Part shown: one piece after another, positions 1 to 7,287 of the stretch
Layout of the letters: each line of letters opens with the position of its first letter
How positions within the stretch are numbered: the first letter of the stretch is position 1
NCBI RefSeq assembly: GCF_007746075.1
Contig: NZ_CP036339.1
Location: 1,326,856-1,390,855 of the forward strand
Direction: 5' to 3'
DNA: 64,000 nucleotides
Source of the DNA: Lacipirellula limnantheis
GTDB taxonomy: Bacteria > Planctomycetota > Planctomycetia > Pirellulales > Lacipirellulaceae
Made by a program: the position numbers and the translations under genes
The notes under the pieces: model-generated
The model's database searches: none
Seen by the model: only the letters and a program-made list of their open reading frames with translations
What the model was told of the DNA's origin: nothing

Positions 1-112
1 GTCACAACTTGATTTTCGGGTGGAGGGATTTGAGTTTACCGCGGGCGTTTTTGACTTTCGTCGCCAATCGACGCCGCGTCGGGTGATGTTGACGTCGGTC
101 GACCAGGCTCCC
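1..112 (-). repeat. Inverted copy A of an IS630-type transposase C-terminus
   Basis: The reverse complement of this stretch matches 1901-2012 with about nine mismatches by eye. On the minus strand it encodes a tail in two frames: VNITRRGVDWR in one, and NARGKLKSLHPKIKL followed by a stop in the next. The DAR/NAR-x-KLKSL-P ending resembles IS630-family transposase C-termini. Weaker similarity continues to about position 145. The copy may continue beyond the left window edge. It is a remnant with no complete transposase attached. The match to the second copy is directly visible; the family call is inference. Confidence 0.6.
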
Positions 113-245
113 AGTTCGGATTGCAGCTTGGCCCGTGCGCCAAACCGGCGGACTGATACCGATCCGAAGTAAGAGCAGCGCGCCGTCTATTGCGCGCCCC
201 ATTCTACCCATCAAGCTAGAGCGACTAACCCGAAAGGAGGTCGCG

Positions 246-725
246 ATGGAGGTGGAGCCCCGACCGACGTTGGACGACCTGAAGCAACTTGAACGCGCCG
301 AAAAGGACGCCCGAGCGTCGAAGCGTTTGCGGGAGGTCATCCTGGCGACGGAAGGATGGACGGCCTCCGCGATGGCGATGGGCTTGTCTGGGCGGGTTTG
401 CCAAGAATGGGTCTATCGCTTCAATGAAAACGGCCTGGCGGGGCTGGAGGATCATCGCGGCCGACAGCCGAGTTCTCCGCTCACCCCTGACCAAGAACAA
501 CCAATTCGTCAGCGGATTGAGGCCGGTCCCACGGCCCAAGATGGAGTGTGCTCGTTGCGGGGCGCCGACGTCAGGCGGTTTCTGCAACACGAGTTGGGAT
601 TAATCCGCTGGACGGTCACGCATGATCGTTGGCGATCGATCTCGCCCCGCCCGCTGCCCGTCACTTGGCATTTTTCGGCAAGGAATTCAAGTTCTACCGA
701 GAACCAGCGCACTCCTCGTCGCTGA
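246..725 (+). pseudogene. IS630-family transposase, N-terminal fragment
   Basis: An ATG at 246 follows a strong AAAGGAGG at 233-240. The first 120 or so residues look like the helix-turn-helix head of IS630 transposases: an SKRLREVILATEG helix, a winged HTH (MGLSGRVCQEWVYRFNENG), the GLAGLEDHRGR linker and then PTAQDGVCSLRGADVRR. Full-length proteins of the family are about 340 residues and carry a DDE catalytic domain. Here similarity stops near base 605, and the frame runs through unrelated sequence to a stop at 725. No DDE domain follows. The matching tail may be the remnant at 1901-2012, with about 1.3 kb of other DNA between. It is a dead element. Confidence 0.75.
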
Positions 726-820
726 TAGCTAAGCAAAGCCCCCCTTGCTCCTCAGGGGAGGGCAGGGCGGCCGCCAGCGCCAGAGCGAGCGCCCCGGCGC
801 TGGCAGCCCTCCCGCGCGCT

Positions 821-1423
821 CTAGCACGGACTCGGAGCCGCATCTCCCACGAACAGCCGCCAGCTGTCGTGCAGCTCGCGCCGCAGCTGGCTGACTCGTC
901 CGGCGGTCAGCCGACAGAGCTCCGCGACGGCGCTCGTCCGTTCCCCCTGCGCCAGCGCGTGGACCACGCGCTGATCACGACGGGAGAGCGAACCGTACCA
1001 CTGGCTGAAGTCAATCCGCAGCGCCGCCATCTCCGCGGGACTTGCCCGTCGGTAGTCGCTAATGGACTGGGCGATCGAGTCGATCGGTTCGGTGCGACAG
1101 CCGCGCAGCCGGCATTTCACCGAGCCGACGTCCGCCGCGTTGTCACGGCTTCCGGTCAAGCGCCCGGATCGATAACGCCGCACGCCGTAACGGGCCAACG
1201 GCGTGGCGTAGCCGAGCTTCGCTCGACCCGCCTGCGCCAGCCCGGCATAGGCGACCGCAGCCGAAGCGATGACCGTTTGGATCGCCTCTTCGCGTTCTTC
1301 GGGGGCCAGTTCACGGAAGGCGATTCGTGCGTAGCGCCGGATCGTCGGCAGCATCTGGACGAACGAGGCTTGCCAGGGGAGGGGAGGGGCGTCATCAGCA
1401 GCGACGATTGCTGAGCAGTTCAT
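821..1423 (-). CDS. Planctomycete sigma-70 region-4-like DNA-binding protein
   Basis: This is a 200-residue protein with an ATG at 1423 behind a purine-rich AAAGGAA. Residues 25-65 (LPTIRRYARIAFREL, then PEEREEAIQTVIASA) match the start of a planctomycete family resembling sigma factors. Residues 145-190 (SLSRRDQRVVHALAQGE, then LTAGRVSQLRRELHDSW) are a sigma region-4-type helix-turn-helix. No region 2 is evident, so it is probably not a complete sigma factor. As I recall, such genes are scattered in many copies in planctomycete genomes, often in variable regions. Here it lies between IS630 remnants, and a long hairpin (1451-1497) sits just upstream of its start. The target is unknown. The tail is short, so the C-terminus may have decayed. 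Confidence 0.7.
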   Translation of the reverse strand: MNCSAIVAADDAPPLPWQASFVQMLPTIRRYARIAFRELAPEEREEAIQTVIASAAVAYAGLAQAGRAKLGYATPLARYGVRRYRSGRLTGSRDNAADVGSVKCRLRGCRTEPIDSIAQSISDYRRASPAEMAALRIDFSQWYGSLSRRDQRVVHALAQGERTSAVAELCRLTAGRVSQLRRELHDSWRLFVGDAAPSPC

Positions 1424-1450
1424 GGGACGTTCCTTTCCAAAGGGACCGCC

Positions 1451-1497
1451 CCTGTCGAGGGCGGTCGTGTGAGGTACACAACCGCCCTCGCGACAGG
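1451..1497. other. Long hairpin upstream of the sigma-like gene
   Basis: The arm beginning CCTGTCGAGGGCGGT pairs with ACCGCCCTCGCGACAGG, with a two-base bulge, and continues weakly inward through GTGT/ACAC. It lies 28 bases upstream of the minus-strand start at 1423, so it would fall in the 5' leader or promoter of that gene. It could be a protein-binding palindrome or an RNA structure. Confidence 0.6.
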
Positions 1498-1900
1498 CGA
1501 GAGCTCAAAAAGACGGTAAGCAAGCTAGGCAATCGTGAGCGACCAGATGCCTTCGAAGACAACTTTGCGAGAGGTGGATGAGGATTGCTCTGTTTGAAGG
1601 TCCGCAGCTCGGCGTCGCGTCGAACCGACTATCCTCGCCGTCGGTGTCAGATGCCACGCGCCGGGGCGTACGCACCGCAGCAAGTCGACAGAGATGTCGA
1701 GCGGAGGCCGATGAAGACCTTTACCGTCGCAAGCAGTGTTAACCGATGGGCTGCAATGATTCCTGCCCCGTTTTTGCCGTCGATTTAGCGGCGGCAGAAT
1801 GCGTTGGCACAGAAGAATCGGGGACTTCTAGCACATCCGGAATTCCCACCCATGCCAGGGGAGGTCGCTGAGGCGCCGCTCGTAAGCCGCAATCCGAACG

Positions 1901-2012
1901 AGGAGCCTGGTCGACCGACGTCAACACCACCCAGCGCGGCGTCGACTGGCGATGAAAGTCAAAGACGCCCGCGGTAAACTCAAGTCCCTCGACCCGAAAA
2001 TCAAGTTGTGAC
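1901..2012 (+). repeat. Inverted copy B of an IS630-type transposase C-terminus
   Basis: This is the inverted partner of 1-112. On the plus strand one frame reads VNTTQRGVDWR and stops. The next frame reads MKVKDARGKLKSLD and ends in KIKL plus a stop. The shift between the two frames falls at the same place as in copy A. Either both copies descend from an already broken parent or the element uses a frameshift. It has the same orientation as the transposase head at 246, so it may be that element's own tail. Confidence 0.6.
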
Positions 2013-2576
2013 AGAGCACTAGCTGCAATCGTCATTCAACCAAACGCCGTGAGAGGTTGGCGTCGATTTCCTCATGGCGTTGCTGGTTGAGTTTTTCGAC
2101 GATCACTTCTGTAAAGGGGCGGCCAAAAATCACTCCTCGTCAATTCCGCCCGGCTCCGGGATAATGCACCTCGCGTTCGCTCGTGGCGACGCCTGCGGAT
2201 CGTCGCCCCGTTAGCGGTCGCGATCCAAACGGGTCGCAAGTGCGGCCCAGATCGCGGTCCCGACTGCGTGGCAATGCCAATCCGCCCGGCGCTTCAGACG
2301 AATTTTCCGCCCGCGCCGCGCGCCGGAACGCGAAAATACCGTGGCGAAGTCGCGAAGTGGCCACGGGGACGGCTCGCCGAGTTTTGTCCGCCTGGCGTGG
2401 ACAAAAGGAAAGCCCGTCTCGCAGCCCAGAAACAGCCGTCAAACCGCTAGAAACAAAGGAAAACTGCCGCGGAAATGCCACGCCACGAGGCTGTTTTGTC
2501 CCCTCCACGGCGAATTGCACGCGTGACAGAACAGCAAATCAAACATCCAGCAACTAGCAACTAGCAATCCAAACTC
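2013..2576. other. No recognisable gene
   Basis: About 560 bases lie between the transposase remnant and the membrane-protein gene. Open frames exist on both strands around 2140-2557, but their products are Arg/Pro-rich, overlap each other antisense and resemble nothing I know. A short CAACTAG direct repeat occurs at 2550-2565. The stretch looks non-coding. Confidence 0.5.
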
Positions 2577-3233
2577 ATGCTTCCAGATCCTTTCCGACTC
2601 TCGATCGCCCTGGTCCCTCTCGCGGCCTACTGCGTGCTGCTGGGGTTGATCAACGCGCGCCGGCGACCGTTTATCACCACCGGCGGCTGCGATCTAGCTG
2701 CCCTCGGCGCGGCGATGTCGGGGCTGGTGCTGGTTGGGCCGATTGAGCTCTTCCGTCCCGAGGCGGCGAGTCAGGACTACGGCGGGTTCGTCTGGCTGTT
2801 CTTGATCGTCTTTTACTGGCTCTGCGTCTGGTTGGCGGTGCTCGTCGCCCGGCCGCGGCTGGTGGTCTACAACGTCCGCGGCGAAGAGCTCCGCCCCGCT
2901 CTGGCCGAGGCGGCCCGGCGGCTCGATCCCCACGCCCGCTGGGCCGGCGACAACCTCGCCATGCCGAACCTGGGGGTTTCCCTGCACATCGAGTGTTTCG
3001 AGATCATGCGGCACTGCTCGCTGGTCTCGAGCGGCGGCAAGCAGAACATGGCCGGCTGGGAGCGGCTCTCCGCAGAACTGCGGACCGAGCTGGCCGGACT
3101 GCGCGTCGCTCCCAACCCACGCGCCCTGGGCCTAATGCTCGCGGCGTCGCTGCTGCTCACCGCCAGCATCGGCCGGATGCTCGCCGCCCCGCAACAAGTC
3201 GCCCAAGCCATGAAGGAGATGCTGAGCTTTTGA
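2577..3233 (+). CDS. Conserved hypothetical membrane protein
   Basis: This is a 218-residue protein with no recognised domain. Hydrophobic segments lie at about residues 8-26, 40-60 and 70-92, followed by an amphipathic domain of about 100 residues and a final hydrophobic segment at about 183-203. The middle domain has an LRPALAEAARRLD helix and a VSLHIECFEIMRHC strand. The layout suggests an inner-membrane protein with one folded cytoplasmic domain. Codon bias is strongly GC3, as in real genes of this window, and a terminator-like inverted repeat follows. It probably belongs to a planctomycete-restricted family. Function unknown. Confidence 0.7.
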   Translation: MLPDPFRLSIALVPLAAYCVLLGLINARRRPFITTGGCDLAALGAAMSGLVLVGPIELFRPEAASQDYGGFVWLFLIVFYWLCVWLAVLVARPRLVVYNVRGEELRPALAEAARRLDPHARWAGDNLAMPNLGVSLHIECFEIMRHCSLVSSGGKQNMAGWERLSAELRTELAGLRVAPNPRALGLMLAASLLLTASIGRMLAAPQQVAQAMKEMLSF

Positions 3234-3241
3234 GCAAAGGT

Positions 3242-3326
3242 GGAAGGACGAAGGGGGAGGGCGGAAGGAATTGATGGTATCGCTTTTCTTCCTTCAGCCC
3301 TCCCCCTTCCGCCTTCATCCTTTTTT
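3242..3326 (+). terminator. Terminator-like inverted repeat after the membrane protein
   Basis: A purine arm (AAGGGGGAGGGCGGAAGGAA) pairs with a pyrimidine arm starting TTCCTTCAGCCCTCC, with a loop of about 18 bases, and is followed by TTTTTT at 3321-3326. It lies in the convergent space before the ASCH gene and overlaps that gene's last codons. It may work in both directions. Confidence 0.6.
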
Positions 3327-3629
3327 CCCCTCCCCCGTCACCCGAAACACCACCCGGAACGCCTGGTACCCCACAGCGAGTTTGTCACCGTAGATGGAGG
3401 AAAGCTCATGTCGCAGCGCGTTGGCAGTCTCGAACCCGTCGGGTACGGCGTCGGCGTCGGTCAGCTCGGCCAGGGCGACCGGTTCAACCCGTTCGATGGC
3501 GACGTAGCCCGCCCCGGGGATGTAGCTCCGCTGGCCGGGACGCATCATCCGCCACTTCCAGAGGCGAATCGTCTGCGTCTTGGCGCCGCTCCGGATGGCG
3601 GGGAGGAACTTTTTCTTGAACAGCAACAT
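3315..3629 (-). CDS. ASCH-domain protein
   Basis: This is a 104-residue protein starting at the internal ATG at 3629; the upstream reading frame is not protein-like. It begins MLLFKKKFLPAIRSG and continues KTQTIRLWKWR, the KP/KTxTIR-type signature of ASCH domains, which are small PUA-like beta barrels predicted to bind RNA. The whole protein is the domain. It converges with the membrane-protein gene and shares the terminator region. It is divergent from tRNA-Gly. The substrate is unknown. Confidence 0.7.
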   Translation of the reverse strand: MLLFKKKFLPAIRSGAKTQTIRLWKWRMMRPGQRSYIPGAGYVAIERVEPVALAELTDADAVPDGFETANALRHELSSIYGDKLAVGYQAFRVVFRVTGEGKKG

Positions 3630-3769
3630 GGTGGTTATGGTATCAGCGGGGCTGGCTCGGGGCGACCAGATCGAGGCTCCGGGCGAGTGGCGAGCACGTC
3701 TGTGCAGAAGGTGACGGAAAGGCCGGCTCCGCCGCGAGTTGCGAGCCGCAGGCGGCCGATTTCGCCCCC

Positions 3770-3797
3770 TTGCGGTGCATCGCCAGAGACCTATAAT
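3770..3797 (+). promoter_or_regulatory. Promoter for tRNA-Gly
   Basis: A perfect TATAAT at 3792-3797 is preceded after 16 bases by TTGCGG at 3770-3775. It lies 42 bases upstream of the tRNA, a sensible distance for a short 5' leader. Confidence 0.65.
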
Positions 3798-3839
3798 CCG
3801 GGGATGTTTCTGCTCGAGGGCGGCTCGCCCGTGCGGAAC

Positions 3840-3912
3840 GCGGGTGTAGCTCAGTTGGTAGAGCACGACGTTGCCAACGTCGTTGTCGTGGGTTCGAATC
3901 CCATCACCCGCT
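3840..3912 (+). tRNA. tRNA-Gly (anticodon GCC)
   Basis: A 73-base cloverleaf. The acceptor stem pairs GCGGGTG with CACCCGC, the D arm is GCTC/GAGC, the anticodon stem CGACG/CGTCG encloses TTGCCAA with anticodon GCC, and the T arm GTGGG/CCCAT encloses TTCGAAT. The discriminator is T. CCA is not encoded. The gene has its own promoter and a downstream hairpin with a T-run. Confidence 0.97.
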
Positions 3913-3919
3913 CTTCGGT

Positions 3920-4033
3920 AGCGGTTAGCTATCAGGTTTCAGCTGACGGCCTCGCAAGAGAAGGCAGCCCTGGGGAAGGCTTTCTCAAACGGGCCGATAG
4001 CTGGTCGCTGATCGCTAGCCGCTTTAGTTTTTT
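3920..4033 (+). repeat. Palindromic element serving as tRNA terminator
   Basis: The terminal arms AGCGGTTAGCTATCAG (3920-3935) and CTGATCGCTAGCCGCT (4008-4023) pair 14 of 16. Inner arms AGCTGACGGCC/GGGCCGATAGCT and GAGAAGGC/GGCTTTCTC also pair, so nearly the whole element folds into one long hairpin. TTTTTT follows at 4028-4033. A similar element lies at 10079-10187. It probably terminates the tRNA transcript upstream of tig. Confidence 0.6.
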
Positions 4034-4120
4034 ATTGCCAGTCTTTTTGATCGCCCGGTTGAGCTGCGAGCCGTCTCGCGCCGTGGCGGCGATCTTTGCC
4101 AATTTACGGGTAGCAGGCGC

Positions 4121-5611
4121 ATGAGTGCCAAAGAAGTTGAAGATTCGCAAGTCGACGACGTCGCCGTGGCTGAGGGGGGCGAAGAGGAAGCGGCCGAGCG
4201 GCTGAACCTCGATGTCCAAATCGCCAAACCGAGCGCCTGTGAGCGCCACGTCACCGTGACGGTTTCGCGCGAGGACGTTGATCGTTACCTCGACGAGGCC
4301 TATAGCGAGCTGATGGCTTCGGCCTCGGTGCCCGGGTTCCGCGTCGGCCGGGCGCCGCGGAAGCTCGTTGAGAATCGGTTCAAGGAAGAGATTGGCGAGA
4401 AGATCAAAGGCTCGCTGCTGATGGACAGCTTGAGCCAAATCAGCGAGGAGCAATCGTTCACGGCCATTAGCGAGCCGGAGCTGAACCTCGACGCGATCGA
4501 GGTCCCCAGCGAAGGGCCGATGGTGTTCGAGTTCGACATCGAAGTTCGTCCCGAATTCGACCTGCCGAAGTGGAAGGGGCTCACCATCGAGCGGCCGGTC
4601 CGCGACTTCACCGACGCCGACGTCGACGCCCATCTGGAGCAAATGCTGGCCCGCTACGGCCAACTCGTTCCGCACGACGGCGCCGCCGAGGCGGGTGACT
4701 TCGTGACGGTCAATCTTCGCACGACGGCCGACGGCAAGCAGTTGGCATTGGAGGAAGAGCGGACGCTGCGGATCCGTCCGACGCTCAGCTTCCTGGACGG
4801 CAAGCTGGAAGGCTTCGATCAGCTCCTCGCCGGCGCCAAGGCCGGGGACAAAAAGTCGGGCAAGATCGAACTGACCCAAGACGCACCGAACGAAGAGTTC
4901 CGCGGCAAGAGCGTCGACGTCGAGTTCGAGATCCTCGACGTGAAGAAGCTCAAGCTGCCGGAATTGACCGAAGAGTTCCTGCAGGAGATGGGCGGCTTTG
5001 ACACCGAAGCGGCGCTCCGTGAGGCGATCAAGTCGAATCTGCAGCGCCAGTTGGAGTACGAGCAACAGCGCAATTCGCGTCAGCAGATCACTGCAGAGCT
5101 CACGAAGAAGGCCGACTGGGACCTGCCGCCTGGCCTGCTGAAGCGTCAGAGCGTCCGCGAACTCGAGCGGGCCGTGATGGAGCTCCGTCGCGCGGGCTTC
5201 GCTGAGTCGGAGCTGCGCGCCCGGCAAAACGAACTGCGTCAGAATAGCGCCGCGACGACGGCGAAGGCTCTCAAGGAGCACTTCATCCTGGAGCGAATCG
5301 CGGAGGAGGAGAAGATTGACGCCGAAGAGGGCGATTTCGAGAAGGAAATCTTCCTGATGGCGATGCAAAGCGGCGAATCGCCCCGCCGAGTGCGGGCCCA
5401 GATCGAGAAGCGCGGTCTGATGGACATCCTGCAGAACCAGATCGTCGAGCGCAAGGTTCTGGAAAAGGTGCAGTCCGAGGCGAAGTTCAAGGACAAGCCA
5501 TACGAACCGGCGAAGACCACGGTTGAGGCGATTTCGGTCGCCGCCGGCGGCGACGCCGAAGCGGTTCCAGCCGCGATCGAAGCCGAAGAGCCAAAGAAGG
5601 ACAACGCGTAG
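4121..5611 (+). CDS. tig: Trigger factor, ribosome-associated chaperone and prolyl isomerase
   Basis: This 496-residue protein binds nascent chains at the ribosome exit tunnel. The ribosome-docking motif GFRVGRAP is at residues 72-79, in a well-conserved N-terminal domain. An FKBP-like peptidyl-prolyl isomerase domain follows at about 185-285 (AGDFVTVNL, then FLDGKLEGFDQLLAG). The helical chaperone C-domain extends to about 465. There is an extra acidic N-terminal segment of about 28 residues and a low-complexity Ala/Glu tail. It is followed by two clpP genes, matching the tig-clpP order common in bacteria. There is no clear Shine-Dalgarno; the ATG was chosen because the frame begins just after a stop-rich stretch. 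Confidence 0.95.
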   Translation: MSAKEVEDSQVDDVAVAEGGEEEAAERLNLDVQIAKPSACERHVTVTVSREDVDRYLDEAYSELMASASVPGFRVGRAPRKLVENRFKEEIGEKIKGSLLMDSLSQISEEQSFTAISEPELNLDAIEVPSEGPMVFEFDIEVRPEFDLPKWKGLTIERPVRDFTDADVDAHLEQMLARYGQLVPHDGAAEAGDFVTVNLRTTADGKQLALEEERTLRIRPTLSFLDGKLEGFDQLLAGAKAGDKKSGKIELTQDAPNEEFRGKSVDVEFEILDVKKLKLPELTEEFLQEMGGFDTEAALREAIKSNLQRQLEYEQQRNSRQQITAELTKKADWDLPPGLLKRQSVRELERAVMELRRAGFAESELRARQNELRQNSAATTAKALKEHFILERIAEEEKIDAEEGDFEKEIFLMAMQSGESPRRVRAQIEKRGLMDILQNQIVERKVLEKVQSEAKFKDKPYEPAKTTVEAISVAAGGDAEAVPAAIEAEEPKKDNA

Positions 5612-5710
5612 AATGTGTCGTCGCCTCTCGTGATGGGAGGGACTCGTGGGGAGGGATTCCTCCGGCCGATCAGGATCGACGTTTGGCGGTGCGCGAACCG
5701 TCCCCCCGAT

Positions 5711-5729
5711 CTCTACCGTATTGGTAGAG
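5711..5729 (+). other. Small palindrome upstream of clpP1
   Basis: CTCTACC and GGTAGAG form a perfect seven-base-pair stem around GTATT, 38 bases before the chosen clpP1 start. It could be a leader hairpin or an operator. It does not match the CIRCE heat-shock element. Confidence 0.4.
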
Positions 5730-5767
5730 AAGCTCCTGAGGAAGCTGCAAGTTCAAAGGACGAAATG

Positions 5768-6409
5768 ATGTATACGCCGATTGGAAGTTCCGCGCCCCAC
5801 CTGGATCCCCAGCTCGCCGCGGCGATGCGCGACTATCAGCGTCAGCGTCAGATGACGTTGGGCGACCTGCTGCTCGAGAACCGCGTCATCTTCCTGCAGG
5901 GCGAGATCTACGACGGCAACGCGAATGAAATTGTGATGAAGCTCCTCTACCTGCAGAGCGAGAATCGTCGCAAGGACATTCACTTCTACATCAACTCGCC
6001 GGGCGGCAGCGTCAGCGCGACGCTGGCGATGTACGACACCATGCAGATGATCACGCCGCCAGTCGCGACCTACTGCGTCGGCTTGGCGGCCAGCGGCGGC
6101 GCCGTGCTTTTAGCAGGCGGAGAGAAGGGGAAGCGATTTGCGCTGAAGCATGCAAAGATCATGATCCACCAGCCGCATGGCGGCGTCGGCGGGCAGGTCT
6201 CTGACATCGAGATTCAGGCCAACGAGATCATTCGTACCCGGCATGCGCTGAATGAGATCCTGGCGAACCACACCGGCAAATCGCATGAAGAGATTGCCAA
6301 GGCGTGCGACCGCGACTACTACATGACCGCCCTCGAGGCGAAGGCGTTCGGCGTCGTCGACGACATCCTGACGAAGCCTCCCGGCAGCGAAGAAGCCGAG
6401 GAAGAATGA
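5768..6409 (+). CDS. clpP: ATP-dependent Clp protease proteolytic subunit, first copy
   Basis: This 213-residue serine peptidase forms the proteolytic barrel that works with Clp/Hsp100 ATPases. Catalytic Ser109 (GLAASGG), His134 (MIHQP) and Asp183 (CDRDYYM) are all present, as is the INSPGGSV oxyanion-loop motif. ATGs lie at 5765 and 5768. The second sits seven bases after AAAGGA (5755-5760) and is preferred; an upstream in-frame extension looks untranslated. The active-site loop reads SGG where the neighbouring paralogue has SMG, and the N-terminus MYTPIGSS and acidic tail differ too. It is the first of a tandem pair after tig and probably forms a mixed complex with the second. Confidence 0.93.
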   Translation: MYTPIGSSAPHLDPQLAAAMRDYQRQRQMTLGDLLLENRVIFLQGEIYDGNANEIVMKLLYLQSENRRKDIHFYINSPGGSVSATLAMYDTMQMITPPVATYCVGLAASGGAVLLAGGEKGKRFALKHAKIMIHQPHGGVGGQVSDIEIQANEIIRTRHALNEILANHTGKSHEEIAKACDRDYYMTALEAKAFGVVDDILTKPPGSEEAEEE

Positions 6410-6483
6410 CGAAACCAGACTGACGAATGGGATGAGAGATTGCAGTTGTTCCGTTCGTCATGCGGGTATCGTCATTCGTCATT
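6405..6483. repeat. Inverted TGACGAAT-type intergenic repeat
   Basis: AATGACGAAACC at the clpP1 stop and CTGACGAATGG pair with GTCATTCGTCATT at 6471-6483. The left arm overlaps the stop codon of clpP1. It forms an imperfect hairpin between the two clpP genes and may tune readthrough. Confidence 0.45.
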
Positions 6484-6520
6484 TAGCGTCCACCGACCAC
6501 ACTTAAACGGATTGCCACTC

Positions 6521-7111
6521 ATGCCGCTCATTCCCTATGTCATCGAAAAGTCGGGCCGCGAAGAGCGGGCGATGGACATCTACAGCCGGCTGCTGAAGGA
6601 CCGTATCGTCCTGCTCGGCTCCGGCGTCAACGACGAGGTCGCGAACAGCTTGGTGGCGCAGTTGCTGTTCCTGCAGTCGGACGATCCGAAGGCCGACATT
6701 CACCTTTACATCAATTCGCCGGGCGGCAGCGTCACCGCGGGCATGGCCATCTACGACACGATGCAGTTCGTTACCTGCGACGTGGCGACCTACTGCATCG
6801 GCCAGGCCGCCTCGATGGGCGCCGTGCTGCTAGCTGCCGGCGCCGCCGGCAAGCGTCACGCCCTGCCGAATGCGCGGATCATGATCCACCAGCCTTCCGC
6901 CGGCATGGAAGGGACAGCCGAGGACATCATGATCCATGCCACCGAGTACCGGAAGACGAAGGAAAAGCTGAATCGCATCCTCGCCGAGCACACCGGCCAG
7001 ACAATGGATCAGATCGAAAAGCACACCGATCGCGACCACTTCATGTCGGCCCCCGAAGCGCAGGAATACCGAATCATCGATCGGGTCATCTCGAAGATGG
7101 GCGGGCAGTAA
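6521..7111 (+). CDS. clpP: ATP-dependent Clp protease proteolytic subunit, second copy
   Basis: This 196-residue canonical ClpP has catalytic Ser98 in [12 protein letters not shown], His123 in MIHQP and Asp172 in TDRDHFMSA. Its length and motifs match the typical housekeeping ClpP (about 195-200 residues). The ATG at 6521 is preferred, since upstream residues are not ClpP-like. It lies 111 bases after clpP1 on the same strand. No clpX or other Clp ATPase gene follows in the window. The two paralogues share the INSPGGSV motif but diverge clearly elsewhere, so this is an old duplication. Confidence 0.95.
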   Translation: MPLIPYVIEKSGREERAMDIYSRLLKDRIVLLGSGVNDEVANSLVAQLLFLQSDDPKADIHLYINSPGGSVTAGMAIYDTMQFVTCDVATYCIGQAASMGAVLLAAGAAGKRHALPNARIMIHQPSAGMEGTAEDIMIHATEYRKTKEKLNRILAEHTGQTMDQIEKHTDRDHFMSAPEAQEYRIIDRVISKMGGQ

Positions 7112-7287
7112 GCCCCGCTGGCGATTTCTTGCGGCTGTTTTCGAATGCTATCGCCGCGGGTGAGTCCGCTTGACGGCTCACGCAAGTTTTCTTATCTCTC
7201 AGCTCGCAATTTTAGAGGCCAGGGCTCCGATGCGCGCACGACGCGCGATTCTGGGCCAGCGATTAGTCCGCACGAGGCGAGCCACGG

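Noticed and set aside
2140..2557. Overlapping frames on both strands before 2577
   Set aside because: Arg/Pro-rich, mutually antisense and without family resemblance.
5615..5767. In-frame upstream extension of clpP1
   Set aside because: Not ClpP-like, and a ribosome site precedes the ATG at 5768.
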